In this document: positions 1-10,025 of the stretch, piece after piece
How positions within the stretch are numbered: the stretch's first letter is position 1
How the letters are laid out: the number at the start of each line of letters is the position of its first letter
NCBI GenBank assembly: GCA_947396885.1
Contig: OX377206.1
Location: 5,160,658-5,224,657, forward strand
Reading direction: 5' to 3'
DNA: 64,000 nt
Source of the DNA: Heligmosomoides polygyrus polygyrus
Lineage: Eukaryota; Nematoda; Chromadorea; Rhabditida; Heligmosomidae
The notes under the pieces: generated by a model
What the model saw: only the letters and a program-made list of their open reading frames with translations
Told to the model about the DNA's origin: nothing
The model's database searches: none
Translations under genes and position numbers: made by a program

Positions 1-690
1 GCCCAATTCCCAACCCCAAGCAGCCTGGGCTCAATATTCACGCAAGATGAGAAGTACGTCTTCTACCTTAACCCTGCCAAGTAGCGAGTCTGGGTGAGGC
101 CTGGTGACCTGTTACCGACCTTCGTTGGGCGAGATGTTCACGGCGAGAAGCATCTTGGGAGCTTTTGGGTCTGCGCCCATGGATCGGTTTACCGGAAGCT
201 TTTTCCCAAAAGCACCACGATGACTTCAAGGCCATGGTGAACGAAATAGAAGAGATGGGCCGGCGACTCGCTGTTATTCATTCGCAGCGCTTCAAGAAGG
301 TTCTCCTCTTCGACAACGTCGCACCCCTATCGGGAACAAGTAACCATGGATAAGCTTGCCCAGCTGGGCTACGTTCACATGTCTCACCCTCCGTATTCGC
401 CGGACATCTCTCCATGCGACTACCACCACTTCTTGGGCCTACGGGACCTCCTGGTCGGAAGGGACACAAGAACCAAAGCAGTCCTTGACAACCATATCGA
501 GCAGTTGATCAACACCAGGCCCAAGTAGTTCTGGAAGGATGGGATCAGGAAGTTGGCTGAGCGACGGCAGCAAGGTCATTGCCCTTAATGACAAATACAT
601 TCCTCAGCATCGTTGAGTTGTAATTGAGTTATAAAGAGATAAAGATTTTTTCAATTTGTCTCATTACTTTTGGCTCCCCCCCCCCTAATA
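1..690 (+). pseudogene. mariner-family transposase remnant, 5' end outside window
   Basis: Conceptual translation across several frame breaks gives the C-terminal half of a mariner (IS630-Tc1-mariner) transposase. There is a DEKYVFY segment near 45-70, a degraded DN(A/V)xP catalytic block near 308-330, then HPPYSPDISPCDYHHF at about 385-430, which matches the family's PPYSPDLxPxDYxxF motif with the third catalytic Asp. A FWKDGIRKLAER-like end follows near 530-570. A stop at 85-87 and at least two frame changes show that it is dead. AT-rich sequence ending CTCATTACTTTTGGCTCC at about 660-677 resembles the usual mariner terminal inverted repeat (CAAAAGTAATG type), so the right end is probably near 680. 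The left end and N-terminal half lie upstream of the window. Family assignment is by motif, and the subfamily was not determined. Confidence 0.8.
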
Positions 691-739
691 ATTCCTGCTC
701 CAAGTGGAGACTGAATGTCTGATCTGAACTTGCGAATGT

Positions 740-1020
740 GATGTAAAATTGGAGCTCCGACAAGCTTCGAGATTATGCCACACTTTGCAGAAATACGTGT
801 TGTTTCGAAAAGTAAAGCTTGTTGTAAAAATTAATGTCATTTCAAGAATCTCCACCTTCCAAGTGGTAGAAAAGCACCTTACGCTTTTTTCAAAGCCACT
901 GAATCTATCGAGTTAGTGGCCCTATGTCTTCCAAACATCTAGCATGCAGAAAAAGTGCAAAAATACTGTAATGCTAAGGAATCAAGCATCTGACCCCGCC
1001 CCTATAAAGCAGTATTTTTA
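740..1020 (+). repeat. diverged partial copy of the head of dispersed repeat R
   Basis: This stretch aligns by eye, with substitutions and small indels, to 24,195-24,475. Shared landmarks in order are GAGCTCCGA-AGCTTCGA, GTTTCGAAAAGT-AAGCTT, a CTTCCAAACATCT word, and a run reading GGAATCAA-CATCTGA. It appears to be a detached fragment of the same repeat that begins the R copy at 24.2 kb. No coding sequence was seen. Confidence 0.55.
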
Positions 1021-1061
1021 ATCTCTAAGTTCTCTCTTCGTAAAACCCCCGACATCTTCTA

Positions 1062-2343
1062 GGTGTGTTCGTGTTTCTGTGCCTGATGAGTTTGTAAGAT
1101 GGATCGATTAATTGACCGGCCTAAGGTTTCGACCTCTTCGTCGCCTTCAGAGGCCTAAAAGTGGTTCATGACATTAGATTTTTCGCGTACCCGACCAAAC
1201 GCCTCCTCACCCCCTCCCCCTCATTCGAAGTCGTCCTAGTGTACTCTCACTCACTCGATTATAAACGTCGGATATCAGGATCGGCTCATCGTAACCGTAT
1301 TGCGCGTCGCGTAAAAGCGTGGTTGGCGCAAGCTGCGGAGGAGCGGTGAGCCTTACGCCTAAAATCGCAGACGCTGAAACTTTCGGGCGTCCGCCCTCTT
1401 AGCCCCTCACGCTTCCTCACTTGTCGGACATGACCTGCCCCGTGGAGCATCACACATCAATGTTCTCCACAACTCGACTTGCTAGGTGGGGTGCTGTTAG
1501 GAAGTGACTCTAGATGTATTGAAATGAGGCATAACACATCAATTCCCTACTGACACATTGACATTTTAGAACAAGGCTGGTTCGGAGCTGTCACATGAAC
1601 CGCCGTTGCTCTCAACATTTGGAAATGCGCAATAAGAAATGGAGTCTCTCAGTGATTCCAGTTCTTTTCGAGTGTTGAGTGGTGTCACCTTTTTCTATAT
1701 CGGGTGCATTACAATAAGAACAGTAGGAAACTGTTGTTTAAAGCCCACGATAAAATGTTTGCAGGCCCAGAGGTTGCTGAACGTCTGGAAATGCTGCGGA
1801 TTCCCACTGAGCGACAAGAGTAGTTTCCACACGAGCAGGATGCACCACACCCTGGAGTCCCTTCTCTTCCCCAACCCAGCTGCGGGCTCCTCCTGAGCGG
1901 TTGGGTACTATAGTGGTACTCACGAGTAGCGTATCTGCGATTTTAGGCGTAAGGTTCACCGCGCCCTTGCAGCTTGCACCGAACACGCTTTTACGCGACG
2001 CGCACTGCGGTTACGATGAGCCGGTCCTCATATCCGACGTCTATAATCGTGTCTTTCAGCCACCACTCGGCTACTAACAACAGCGGTAGAGACATCGCTC
2101 CGCTAAAACGCTGGATCAGAGGGTGAATTTATTTTTCATGCAGTACGGTTTTTTCGTTTTGGCACCTAAGACGATATTGGAAAGGGGGAGGGATGAGGCG
2201 TTTTGTTGCGTAGATGACAAATCTAAAGGCTTGAACCACTTTTAGGCCTCTGAAGAAGATGACGAACAGGTCGAAACGTTAGCTGCTTCATAAAATGACC
2301 CACCTTACAAACTCGTTCGGCGCGGAAATACTAGCACACAAGC
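1062..2343. mobile_element. foldback element with about 280-bp inverted arms
   Basis: The left arm (about 1,062-1,370) is repeated as its reverse complement at about 1,935-2,343. Matching landmarks are GAGTTTGTAAGAT / ACCTTACAAACTCG, CAGAGGCCTAAAAGTGGTTC / GAACCACTTTTAGGCCTCTG, and TTACGCCTAAAATCGCAGA / TCTGCGATTTTAGGCGTAA. The loop (1,370-1,935) has no recognisable gene. A detached arm-like copy lies near 13,645-13,740 (GACGTCGGATATCAGGA). Each arm contains a CTGAAG-hairpin-CGAAAC motif, reported separately. This looks like a non-autonomous foldback transposon, but the superfamily is unknown because clean target duplications could not be defined. Confidence 0.7.
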
Positions 2344-2402
2344 ACGACTTTTTTTTGTGCATCTGGAAAGATATGCACAAAAAAGTCCTGCTTGTGTGTT
2401 AG
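2335..2402. repeat. hairpin with about 27-bp arms
   Basis: ACACAAGCACGACTTTTTTT at 2,335 onwards is repeated in inverse form to the right of a roughly 8-nt loop (GCACAAAAAAGTCCTGCTTG, 2,374-2,393). It abuts the right end of the large foldback element. The position suggests either an extension of that element's terminus or a nested small MITE. Confidence 0.6.
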
Positions 2403-2439
2403 TATTTGCGCGGGTGCGTGATGGGTGCATGTAGCGCAG

Positions 2440-2570
2440 TCGGAGGAGACGCGACTGTCGCGTGCACCCGATACCAGGTTCGGATTTCCCGTCCAGGCCA
2501 ACCAAGCCTTTCATCCCTCCGGGGTCGGTGAATTGGTACCAGACTTGTCTGGGAAGGATAAAGCGCTGAA
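2440..2570 (-). repeat. short dispersed repeat, also at 18.15 and 30.45 kb
   Basis: The segment around CCCGATACCAGGTTCGGATTTCCCG and the following (T)CCGGGGTCGGTGAA block occurs in inverse orientation near 18,150-18,250 (GATCCGAATC ... GAATCGGGTGCACTCAG). A diverged form lies near 30,440-30,530. No gene was identified. Confidence 0.45.
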
Positions 2571-2727
2571 TTGTTCATCGGCTGGCCACCGCAAGTCATT
2601 GTATGGCCAAATACGCATTCAGCTCATCTCCACGACATCCCGTAGAAGCATGTAGAATGTGCTGGCGCATCCCAGAAGGGATTGAGTAACGCCGTCCTTT
2701 ATCCCTTATCCTTATCCTTTATGGAAA

Positions 2728-4083
2728 GATGTCGTCTTCTACAACACCAGCCCTATCTTTTGTACATTCGGCGCGAAACCGCGACTTTTGCACCGTTTTG
2801 GGAGGAAAGCTCCGCTTTGACTATTACACATAAATATGACAATAATATAACACAAATAACTTTTAGTCAGCCGTCAGAAACTGGGAGATCAAGGAATGGA
2901 GCGGCATTTAGTCCTAGAAATTTGTAGCGATAGTCCAAAGCGGCTGTAGCTTAGGAGCGGAGGCGACTTAAACCGTAGCGAAATGCCAACTGAAATGTCG
3001 ACTCTCAGCCGAAAAGCTCATGTGGTGGGTCGAAAGCGTAAAAATCGATGAACTCGTATCTAAACACTTTCATATCCTGAAACTGCTTACCTTATGGCCG
3101 CAATGTCTCTATAGTTTTAGTTAGAATCAAAATTAGTATAAAGAGCAATCGAGCAAAATAGGTCACATCAAAGCTTTAAGCCGGAAATGGGCGCGTAAAA
3201 CGAACGCTCATGCGGAACGAACTTCTTCATGTTAGAGAAGCGATTGGATTAGAAGATTAGAAAGATTTCTATGCAAATGGAGAAGCACAAGCTTTCATCA
3301 GCGTTAGAGCTCATAGCTTATTTACGTTTGTCTTCCAAAGGCATCCTTTCCTTTTCCTGGGTTTCGAACCGTTTCGTCATTCTGTGGTAGGACTCCACGA
3401 ACAGGCGAATGTTCTGCTGGAGGCCCGAACTTTGAACTTTTTGACAAAATTCCACTCTACACTACTGACAGTCGTCTGGGAATGTTTATGCCTGATACGG
3501 CGGAGTGGAGTGGCGTTCTACCCCCCCCCCCCCCTCGCTCTTTAAACAGAGGCGTAGCAAATGTCTGCGTCTCCACCATCTCGTAAGGCAGCCACTTGAC
3601 TCTCGAACAAGCCCAGGGGGTCGGGGGGTGGGCGAGCCAGGGGGGGCGAGGGGGTAGAACGCTCGTGCCCCTCCTGATACGGGCCTTCTTACCAGTGTTG
3701 GGTCCTACGAGATCGTTGGAAAGGCGTTCGTTGGGTGCTTACCACGATCCTGCGGTAGAACCTTCTACCAGACTGCCTCCAAATAAAAAAGTTCCTCAGA
3801 AGGTAAATATCTCGAGGGAGCAGGGAGAGGCCGTAAGCTGACCGTACTCCTTGGGCCAATACAGTAGCCATCTTTTTACATGATTTTCTTATTAAAATTA
3901 GCTGTCTAGCTTGCACATCTTCGGATAGGAAATTCGATCACCATTGCGAATATGACATTCTTTTCAAAAATGGATGCTTTTGAAGCAAGGTATAGCAAAG
4001 CGGAGCTTTCTCGCCCAAAATGGCGCAAAAGTCGCGGTTTTGCGGCGAATGGACAAAAGATAGGGCTGGTATTGTACTACGAT
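2728..4083. mobile_element. foldback structure with about 90-bp inverted arms
   Basis: The segment 2,740-2,820 (CCAGCCCTATCTTTTGTACA ... GAAAGCTCCGCTTTG) recurs inverted at about 3,990-4,075 (AAGCGGAGCTTTC ... ACAAAAGATAGGGCTGG). Between the arms lie about 1.16 kb with no convincing gene. At 3,480-3,640 is a poly-C-rich piece that is shared with 51,990-52,140 (GTGGAGTGGCGTT, TCTCCA-CATCTC, GGCAGCCACT). Two interpretations are possible: one foldback element, or two oppositely oriented copies of a short repeat. Confidence 0.5.
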
Positions 4084-4629
4084 TCTACAGTAAAATTATG
4101 GACGCGCTAACTCGGTAGGCTGAAGAATTTCGAAGAAATTTGAGCATGCCTCTCCACTATCTGAAAGCTGGAGATTCTCGTAGAGGCACTCGCTTTCGCC
4201 TTTAGACAAATACCTTTCCTGGATAGTTGAAATGCAAAAGTCAAGATAAGACATTCAGAATGTTTTCCATTTGTTCCAGTATCTTACAGGTTTGAACTTT
4301 CGGGATATAGATGATATGAAAGACCGTTTACAATTCATGTTCCGCAATTAACGCGCAATCTATTGAGCAGATTCGGACCTTAAGTTTTGAATAGGAAGAG
4401 TAGCGTTTCAGGACAAGTCTGAATCTACACGCTTCTGGTTGTGTCAGGGTGTACATATCCTGTTCTTTAATTTTAATGACGTTCACTGACTTGAACATCG
4501 CTACTGACATTTCAGGGTCGTGGATGTGAAAGTCGAGCTGCTATCAATCGACGCCTATGCTCGCTTTGAGGTTGTTCCAGTTGTTCATTGCTGTTGTTAC
4601 TTTCCCTTCCAGGTCCACATTATGTTCCA

Positions 4630-4740
4630 ATCTCCACACGGTGTTTCGCGTCATAATGAAATTTCTTAACGTTGACCAAGCCTCGCGGCTTAATCGATAT
4701 TGGTAATTTTCGGTTATGATACGCCGCGCGGCGAATGGAG
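4630..4740. repeat. CG-rich hairpin module inside R (also near 14.86, 24.92 and 56.11 kb)
   Basis: The left arm CGCGTCATAATGAAATTT is mirrored by a right arm such as AATTTCGTTATGACACG, and the ends resemble GCCACACGGCG / CGCCGCGTGGC. The loop holds AACGTTGA-CAAG and TAATCGATATTGG. Four copies occur in the window (about 4,630, 14,855, 24,920 and 56,110), and three of these sit at the same relative place inside R. It looks like a small MITE that became part of the R unit before R spread. Confidence 0.6.
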
Positions 4741-5209
4741 TATAAGCAGGGCCTCAGCTAGAGGAATGATGCGGGCTAGTCTACATCTCCGTAATCTCCC
4801 TGGTGAGGCGAGCCGGGCGGTTTCTTGTCAACTGCTATTTGAGTAGCCCATTCCCGATAAGAAGATCCTCAAGTTTCGTAAAATTTGTCCAACAGGTTCG
4901 GAATAAACTGATTTCCCAGATTCAGACAAAAAGGCGCTATGTATTTACAAGCATTGGTTTCTTCGTTGTGAGACATATGGTCAGAACACGTTTTGGTTCC
5001 ATCCCGGTCATAGGGAGAGACTGGGTGACTACCTCCACGGTAGTTCTGAATGGCAGAAGAGGTGTGGATGGACAGAAGCGCTTCTGCCTCAGCATTACGA
5101 GAATGCAAGTGTCTGGACGCGAGTCCTGCAGAGAACAGCGTTCTAGCCAATTAACGATTCGGTGCAACGACCTCTCGCCGTTAAGGCTTCACTTTCTGGC
5201 ACGCGCCTT

Positions 5210-5278
5210 CGGTTCATGGCCTAGTGGGTAGGGTGTCCGACTTATGTGAAAGAGGTCGGGGGTTCGTGTCCGCTCGTT
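5210..5278 (+). repeat. tRNA-derived SINE-like cassette (A and B boxes)
   Basis: TGGCCTAGTGG at 5,217-5,227 fits a tRNA A box, and GGTTCGTGTCC at 5,261-5,271 fits a B box, at normal tRNA spacing. The acceptor and T stems do not pair properly, so this is not a functional tRNA. The same cassette occurs at 56,675-56,742. It is interpreted as the pol III promoter head of a SINE embedded in R. Confidence 0.55.
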
Positions 5279-6195
5279 ATGACTGCATTTTGCATTATTG
5301 TAAAAGTAAGCAATATTGCATTCAATAGCAAGGTAATTGGATGACATTTATTGATTCCCACTTTTGTTGAGTATGCGGTGTTAATCGACCGTTTCTGTAG
5401 CATTTTTGTGTTCAAAATCTGCACAGCAGGTGCAGGCAGGCCTTCGAGATAAAGCCTGTTTTATGTGCTGGCTTACCATCGAATGGCTGAAAGTTAAAAG
5501 CGTCAAGAAGGTCGAAAGTTTTTGAAAATAAGTCAATGTCAGGTGTTGCTGGCTGCGGCACTACAACCGTTTGCTCGCAGTCATTCACACTTTAAATTTC
5601 ACCTTCTTTTGGAAGAACTCAACTTAACTGTTGCTGTGGTGGGAGCGTATAGCTTTACATCCCAATGTTTCTTAACATCAAAGTGAACATTCCCAAATTC
5701 AAGGTATCCTTTGCAGATAATCTCAACTAGTAGTAGATAGTGCGGACACTCGCCGCTACACTACAACCGAAAAAAAACCCGTCCGAGTTGTCCGGTGCGC
5801 AATGTCCACAGCCGCGCTATTCAAACGTGGTTTTTATTAACCATGGAACGCCTTTACTACAGGTACAATACGTTGGAGCCAGAGATGAGGAACATTAATG
5901 ATGCTCTATGAGATTTTCTGCCGAAGCCCTCCCCCCCCCCCCACGTCGACCCTATTTGCGCCGGACAGGCTCAGGACAGCAAGTGATTAGAAGTGGTTTA
6001 GGCGACTACGTGGTCCCGTAACGATTTCCCTGAATCTCATTCCTCATTCACGGTGGACAACTCAGACGAGTTTTTTTTCTCGGTTGTAAGTTTATTATAC
6101 ACTAGTTCGGGCTGCGACCAGTCAACCAGACCACCGATGTTTAATTTCAGTGATACTGTTTTGGAAACAATCACCTGCACTTCTATAGACATGCA

Positions 6196-6290
6196 AAAAG
6201 AAGGCCGCAATGAGCGGATTCGAACCCTCGGCCTATTTTCAACGGGTCAGTCACTTTATCCACTAGGCCAAGCGCTCGGGTCCCCCATGG
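6196..6290 (-). repeat. tRNA-like cassette, antisense (SINE-like)
   Basis: On the minus strand, TGGCCTAGTGG (6,260-6,270) and a consensus B box GGTTCGAATCC (6,216-6,226) are spaced as in a tRNA. The T stem is broken on its distal side and no clean acceptor pairing exists. Paralogous copies lie at 25,652-25,740 and, more degraded, 57,585-57,672. It is a tRNA relic or SINE head rather than a tRNA gene. Confidence 0.55.
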
Positions 6291-6513
6291 CGAAGCAAAT
6301 TATTAGGTCTATGTTATGCTTATGCGAACACTATACACACCACTTATGCTGTTCAGATCTATCGTTGGAATAGTCTTCTTGTAAGGCCAACTGAAGTGTG
6401 TTCGTCAATCTTTGTCAAGACATTTCCTTAGCAGTCTCCAAGATCAGATTTAGAAGAGAACCGTCTACACTTTTTAAGGACTATGTTGAAAATTTGGCCT
6501 CTCTATAAACTCG

Positions 6514-6867
6514 GAGGGGCGGTGTTTATGTACGAATGGTCACCGCGCCCGTGACGGCGACTGCCGCGTGCGCGATGAGCTCCGTGTTGCAGAAGCTGCA
6601 GGAAAACATGCTCTGGTTCAGAAATTGAGTTCGAGTTATAAAACTAAACAACGTTCTAATGCTGCTTTATACTATGTTTCTTCAGGAAAAGCCGAAAATA
6701 TGTCATACTATCGCAGTGGAACTGACTTTGTATACACTTTCTAACACTTGATGTGCAAGTTTTGATGCAGGTCTAGATATCACTATCGCTGAAGTCAGTC
6801 AATTGCGACGTCTTCTGCCGCGCTCGCTGCGTTCGCAGCGACCATTCGTACATAATGTCCCGCAGCC
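6514..6867. mobile_element. Mutator-like MITE, copy 1 (9-bp target duplication)
   Basis: The element is bounded by direct repeats ATAAACTCG at 6,505-6,513 and 6,868-6,876. Imperfect terminal inverted repeats read GAGGGGCGGTGTTTATGTAC on the left and GGCTGCGGGACATTATGTAC on the right (reverse complement), both continuing GAATGGTC. The uninterrupted target TATAAACTCGCCGCT is present once in R copy 2 (near 25,966) and R copy 3 (near 57,891). This gives paralogous empty sites. A 9-bp duplication is typical of Mutator-like elements. No transposase is present. Confidence 0.85.
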
Positions 6868-7007
6868 ATAAACTCGCCGCTGAACGCACAAGAACAAAAA
6901 AGTGCGGACGGGTTTTCGGACGAATTGTTCTGTCGCGATAAGTAAAAATTCAAGCAGTTGAGTACGCGCGTTGACGATGGAGCGCGAGATCCTTCACCCC
7001 AAGCATT

Positions 7008-7107
7008 AAGCCCCGTTTATACTTCGTCGCGGCGCGACGCGATGGCCACGCAATGAGGCCAAATTGATCGATCGCGTCGCACAATCAATATGGCCACGAT
7101 ATGTCCT
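7008..7107. mobile_element. Harbinger-like MITE, truncated
   Basis: It begins AAGCCCCGTTTATACTTCG and has the same layout as the complete element at 39,427-39,562 (GGCCCCGTTTATACTTCGG end, TGGCCA and AATTGAT internal words). The right terminus is missing, and the next MITE starts directly at its truncated edge. Confidence 0.55.
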
Positions 7108-7108
7108 T

Positions 7109-7311
7109 AGGGCCTGTTCATACTTCGCGACAAGGGCGACAAGAGCGAATGGGGCGACTGGAGCGACGGATGTAGTGTGGTGTACGTAAATAATTACGCA
7201 TTTCACACTACATTCGTCGCGGACGGAGTGTGGAGTACGCAATTATTCACGTACACCACACTACATCCGTCGCCCCAGTCGCTCTTGTCGCGATGTATGA
7301 ACAGGCCCTTA
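7109..7311. mobile_element. Harbinger-like foldback MITE
   Basis: Terminal inverted repeats GGGCCTGTTCATACTTCGCG are flanked by TTA on both sides, giving a 3-bp target duplication. Internal sequence is also largely self-complementary (GTACACCACACTACAT / ATGTAGTGTGGTGTAC). Relatives with the same ends are at 38,243 and 42,466. A TTA/TWA target with GGGCC ends suggests the PIF/Harbinger superfamily. Confidence 0.75.
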
Positions 7312-7592
7312 CACGCACAAACCACTCATCACTCGGGGATGGGGGGGGAGTCTGGAGCAAGGTTCATTGCGCAGTTTTTGAAATGGGATTGCGACGGGGT
7401 CTGACAAGTATTTTACCTATAGGTGCAGTCTCTTCTCTAAACACCCGAGTGATTTCTGGCGCTGCGTTCTTTACACTGAGAATATAATGGTGGTGTGTAT
7501 ATTTCTGCATACCTCAGTACCTGGATGGATTCCAGTCCACTCAAAACATCTACACGTTTTTTCAGCAATTTGATTTTATCCTTTTGTTACAG

Positions 7593-7730
7593 ATCGCGGC
7601 GAGCAGCAACAGCGAAAAAAGTGTCGAGTACGAAGTACTGCTCCGCAAAAAAAAAGTAAAGCTTCAGCCGTGGCGTTCTTCGATCAGGCGAAAGTGAAGG
7701 AAAAGAGTTCCAAGAAGTGATAAAATCCTT
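7593..7730 (+). pseudogene. decayed copy of the R terminal exon
   Basis: The exon follows a TTTTGTTACAG acceptor at 7,582-7,592. It reads IAASSNSEKSVEYEVLL and then hits a frameshift in an A9 run near 7,648. In the shifted frame it continues AVAFFDQAKVKEKSSKK and stops, matching the C-terminus of the copy at 58,283. Two open paralogues of this exon exist (26,214 and 58,283). See those entries for the protein description. Confidence 0.45.
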
Positions 7731-8214
7731 TCTTTATGAGGTGTCATTTCTTGCACGAGGACCTGTTGTCATTTGTCATTTCTTTTCTTTCCTTTCACGT
7801 CACTTCTTTGTTAACTGCTCGTTTTCTGGTTGCTTGAAGATTTCTGATGTGCATAAAGGGATTGTTCTTTGGATGTGTTCTTTATTTCACTGAGCTTGCT
7901 GTTCTACGTGCAGCCGTGGTATTTTTCACACGCAAGTCCAACATGTTTCGTCAGTGTACTCAGGCATTAAACAACTATTAAGTTGTAACGAATTAAATGG
8001 CACTGGCTTGCGCCATTCTTTGGCGCGTCTTTACGCGTTTGATCAAGAACAAACTGTTATCATGGATCTTAAATTTATTTTGATTGGCTTGGTTTTTGTT
8101 GCTAAACCTAAAGAACAACCAAAGATGTTTCTGGCATTTTGGCTGAACGGAAATTGTGTAGATAAGCAAAGCTATCGTCCCATGCGTGGGACGATGAGGT
8201 AAGGGAGCGGAGGA

Positions 8215-8455
8215 GAGGCATGGCTTTTATAAATTGGATCCGATCAAAATTCTTTGGATAATTGGATGATTCGGATAAGGGCGATTTTGCCCACCCCGGA
8301 TTTTTGGATGATTCGGATCGGGTTATCCGAATCGGATACTCGAAAATGATTCATTAAATACATTGAACTCAACCGAATCTTCGCATAATTGGTTGATTCT
8401 GATAACGCTATTTTGGCGGACCCCGGATTTTTGGATGACTCGGAGAGGGACTTGC
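8215..8455. repeat. degenerate array of GGATGATTCGGAT-type words
   Basis: Words such as TTGGATGATTCGGAT and CCCCGGATTTTTGGATGA recur with spacing of roughly 60-110 bp. Similar words in inverted orientation (ATCCGAATCATCCAAAAATC) make up the array at 17,385-17,575. No coding content is evident. Confidence 0.5.
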
Positions 8456-8459
8456 TTTT

Positions 8460-9270
8460 TGCCGCTTGTCTAGATCAAAGTTCGTGTGCTTATATCAAAA
8501 GCAACCAATTTTCCAGCTGAGTGTGTCGCGATATTTACTTGTTTGGCGGTGTAGCGCCAGCTACATAAAGTCGTGTCAGAGGATTGCACATTTCTCTGCT
8601 TAACTAAAAAAATCCTAAAAAGGTAGTCTTGACTTTTTATACATTCTCTATTTAAACCTCAGATACGTCTGACTTGGATTGTCCATATTATTTGTAAAGT
8701 TTCTGATTTTTCGCTAAAACTTGTCTCTAAATGAAACTGAAGGAGGTATATGTTGTGCTAGACGCTGAGGTAGGAGTGATGTTCCGGTACATTGCTAATG
8801 TTCTCAGGCGGGCACACCTAGTCTTTGTAGTATAAAGCGTAACTATTGGGTTGTAAGGAAAGTATCCCCCAACTTGTGCATTTTTTCAAATTCATTTCTC
8901 TCGTTCCATCTTCACAACAACTAACGAACATATGCACCGTTATTATCTATAACATATTGCTATTTGCCAGGTAATTCGTAAATCCTGCCTCTATAGGAGT
9001 CCAGAGGTTTTTATGAAAACCACTCAATGAGGTTGCTTCCTGCCGTCAAATTGTCTCTCCTGCAAGCGGTTCCACAACGAAAAACGAACACCCCGCCTTT
9101 TTCGTATGAATCCGTCGCGCTAGCTCCTAGAATCATCAGCGACATGGTGTAGGCGAACAGCTAACTGCGACAGGCTGCTGTACCTTTTAATTACTGAAGC
9201 CTTGTCCTTTTGTTTGAATCCTGGAACATGTTCTTTGCAGAGCCCAAGTCGAGATGCTTGAATTTTCGTG
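8460..9270. other. stretch with no gene or repeat recognised
   Basis: AT-rich sequence with no ORF of protein-like composition, no convincing splice-bounded exon and no inverted repeat seen by eye. Confidence 0.4.
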
Positions 9271-9273
9271 TTT

Positions 9274-9412
9274 CTAAGGCCTATGTCATACCACGCTCAC
9301 CCTGAGCGAAGCCTAATGATAAGCTCCCATATCGATCGCGCGAAGCGATGAGTCAATATGGGAGCCTGTCATTAGGCTTCGTTCGAGGTGAGCGATGGTA
9401 TAACAAAGGCCA
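9274..9412. mobile_element. Harbinger-like foldback MITE
   Basis: The ends GGCCTATGTCATACC and GGCCTTTGTTATACC are inverted repeats. The inner arms (CTCACC-GAGCGAAGCCTAATGA / TCATTAGGCTTCG) also pair. The flanks TAA and AAA are consistent with an imperfect 3-bp duplication. Confidence 0.6.
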
Positions 9413-9460
9413 AAGTGGCGAACTCGTGTCTACGGATCGTTTCAGTGCCCCTTGCTCCTC

Positions 9461-9830
9461 TTAGGCCTATGGCATACCACCAGCGACGAGTCCGGCGACG
9501 GCACTGCCAACGGACAAGTAATCGACTATTCGTGTTGGGACCTGTCAGAAACAATGGGGAGAGAGCGCGCACTTGCCGGTTGTCGCTGCCACGTCGGCAT
9601 TGCGTGTCGTTGGAGAGGGAGCATACCGCCAACGACCGGTCGTCGCTGCGCTTTGCACGGCGGCCAGCTGTCGCCCGACCCTTTGCACCACGCATACACG
9701 CACGTAAGCGTCACTAACCGCGCTCTAGCGCCAACTCTCGCCCCCGCCCAACACCGTCGCTGCTCTCGTCGCTGAACTGCAGCGCTCTATCGTCGCCGGC
9801 CTCGTCGCCGGTGGTATGCCATAGGCCTTA
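9461..9830. mobile_element. Harbinger-like MITE, 370 bp
   Basis: It is flanked by TTA on both sides, with matching ends GGCCTATGGCATACCACC and its reverse complement GGTGGTATGCCATAGGCC. The interior is GC-rich (CGTCGC words) and gives long but uninteresting open frames on both strands; these are not genes. Confidence 0.7.
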
Positions 9831-9904
9831 CTCGTTTGCGTCAGGGGTTCCGCAAAACCAAAACATGTTTTTTTCACTATTAAGAGTGGAGATCCTCTCC
9901 AAGA

Positions 9905-10025
9905 TACTGACCAGGGATAGGCGGAATTTCTGTTTTTTTCTGATTTTCTGACCATTTTGGGCAAATTTTTTCTGTTTTCTGTTTTGGGAAAACGACCAAA
10001 AATTGGCTAGAAAACAGAAAATGGA
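9905..10025. repeat. TTTCTG-word low-complexity array
   Basis: It starts near AGGGATAGGCGGAATTTCTG and consists of repeats of TTTCTGTTTTCTG. A longer array with the complementary edge (TTTCCGCCCATCCCT) lies at 11,505-11,640, so the two are oppositely oriented members of one family that ends in AGGGAT(A/G)GGCGGAA. Confidence 0.5.

Larger units (their letters stand above)
4150..7965 (+). repeat. dispersed repeat R, copy 1 (interrupted by MITEs)
   Basis: This stretch is collinear with 24,200-26,625 and 56,035-58,655. Shared blocks in order are: a GTGAAAGACCGTTTACAATT-like block; a roughly 105-bp CG-rich hairpin (4,630-4,740); a long block ending at a tRNA-like cassette (5,210-5,278); a second, inverted tRNA-like cassette (6,196-6,290); then a splice-acceptor-bounded exon (7,593 on) and a shared tail with TTTCTTTTCTTTCCTTTCACG and CAAGTCCAACATGTTTCGTC. 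Copy 1 is longer because a Mutator-like MITE (6,514-6,867) and two Harbinger-like MITEs (7,008-7,311) are inserted. R is probably a composite transposon or a repeatedly duplicated locus; no transposase was seen. Confidence 0.7.

Noticed and set aside
1084..1091. Classical hammerhead ribozyme starting CTGATGAG at 1,084
   Set aside because: No stem II followed by GAAA on the same strand at the right distance; the nearby GAAAC-type box is on the opposite strand.
6196..6290. Functional tRNA gene on the minus strand
   Set aside because: A and B boxes are good, but the T stem and acceptor stem do not pair; three dispersed copies point to a SINE or relic.
9372..9775. Three 107-109-codon ORFs on both strands
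   Set aside because: They lie within the GC-rich inverted-repeat MITE at 9,461-9,830; open frames reflect composition and palindromy.
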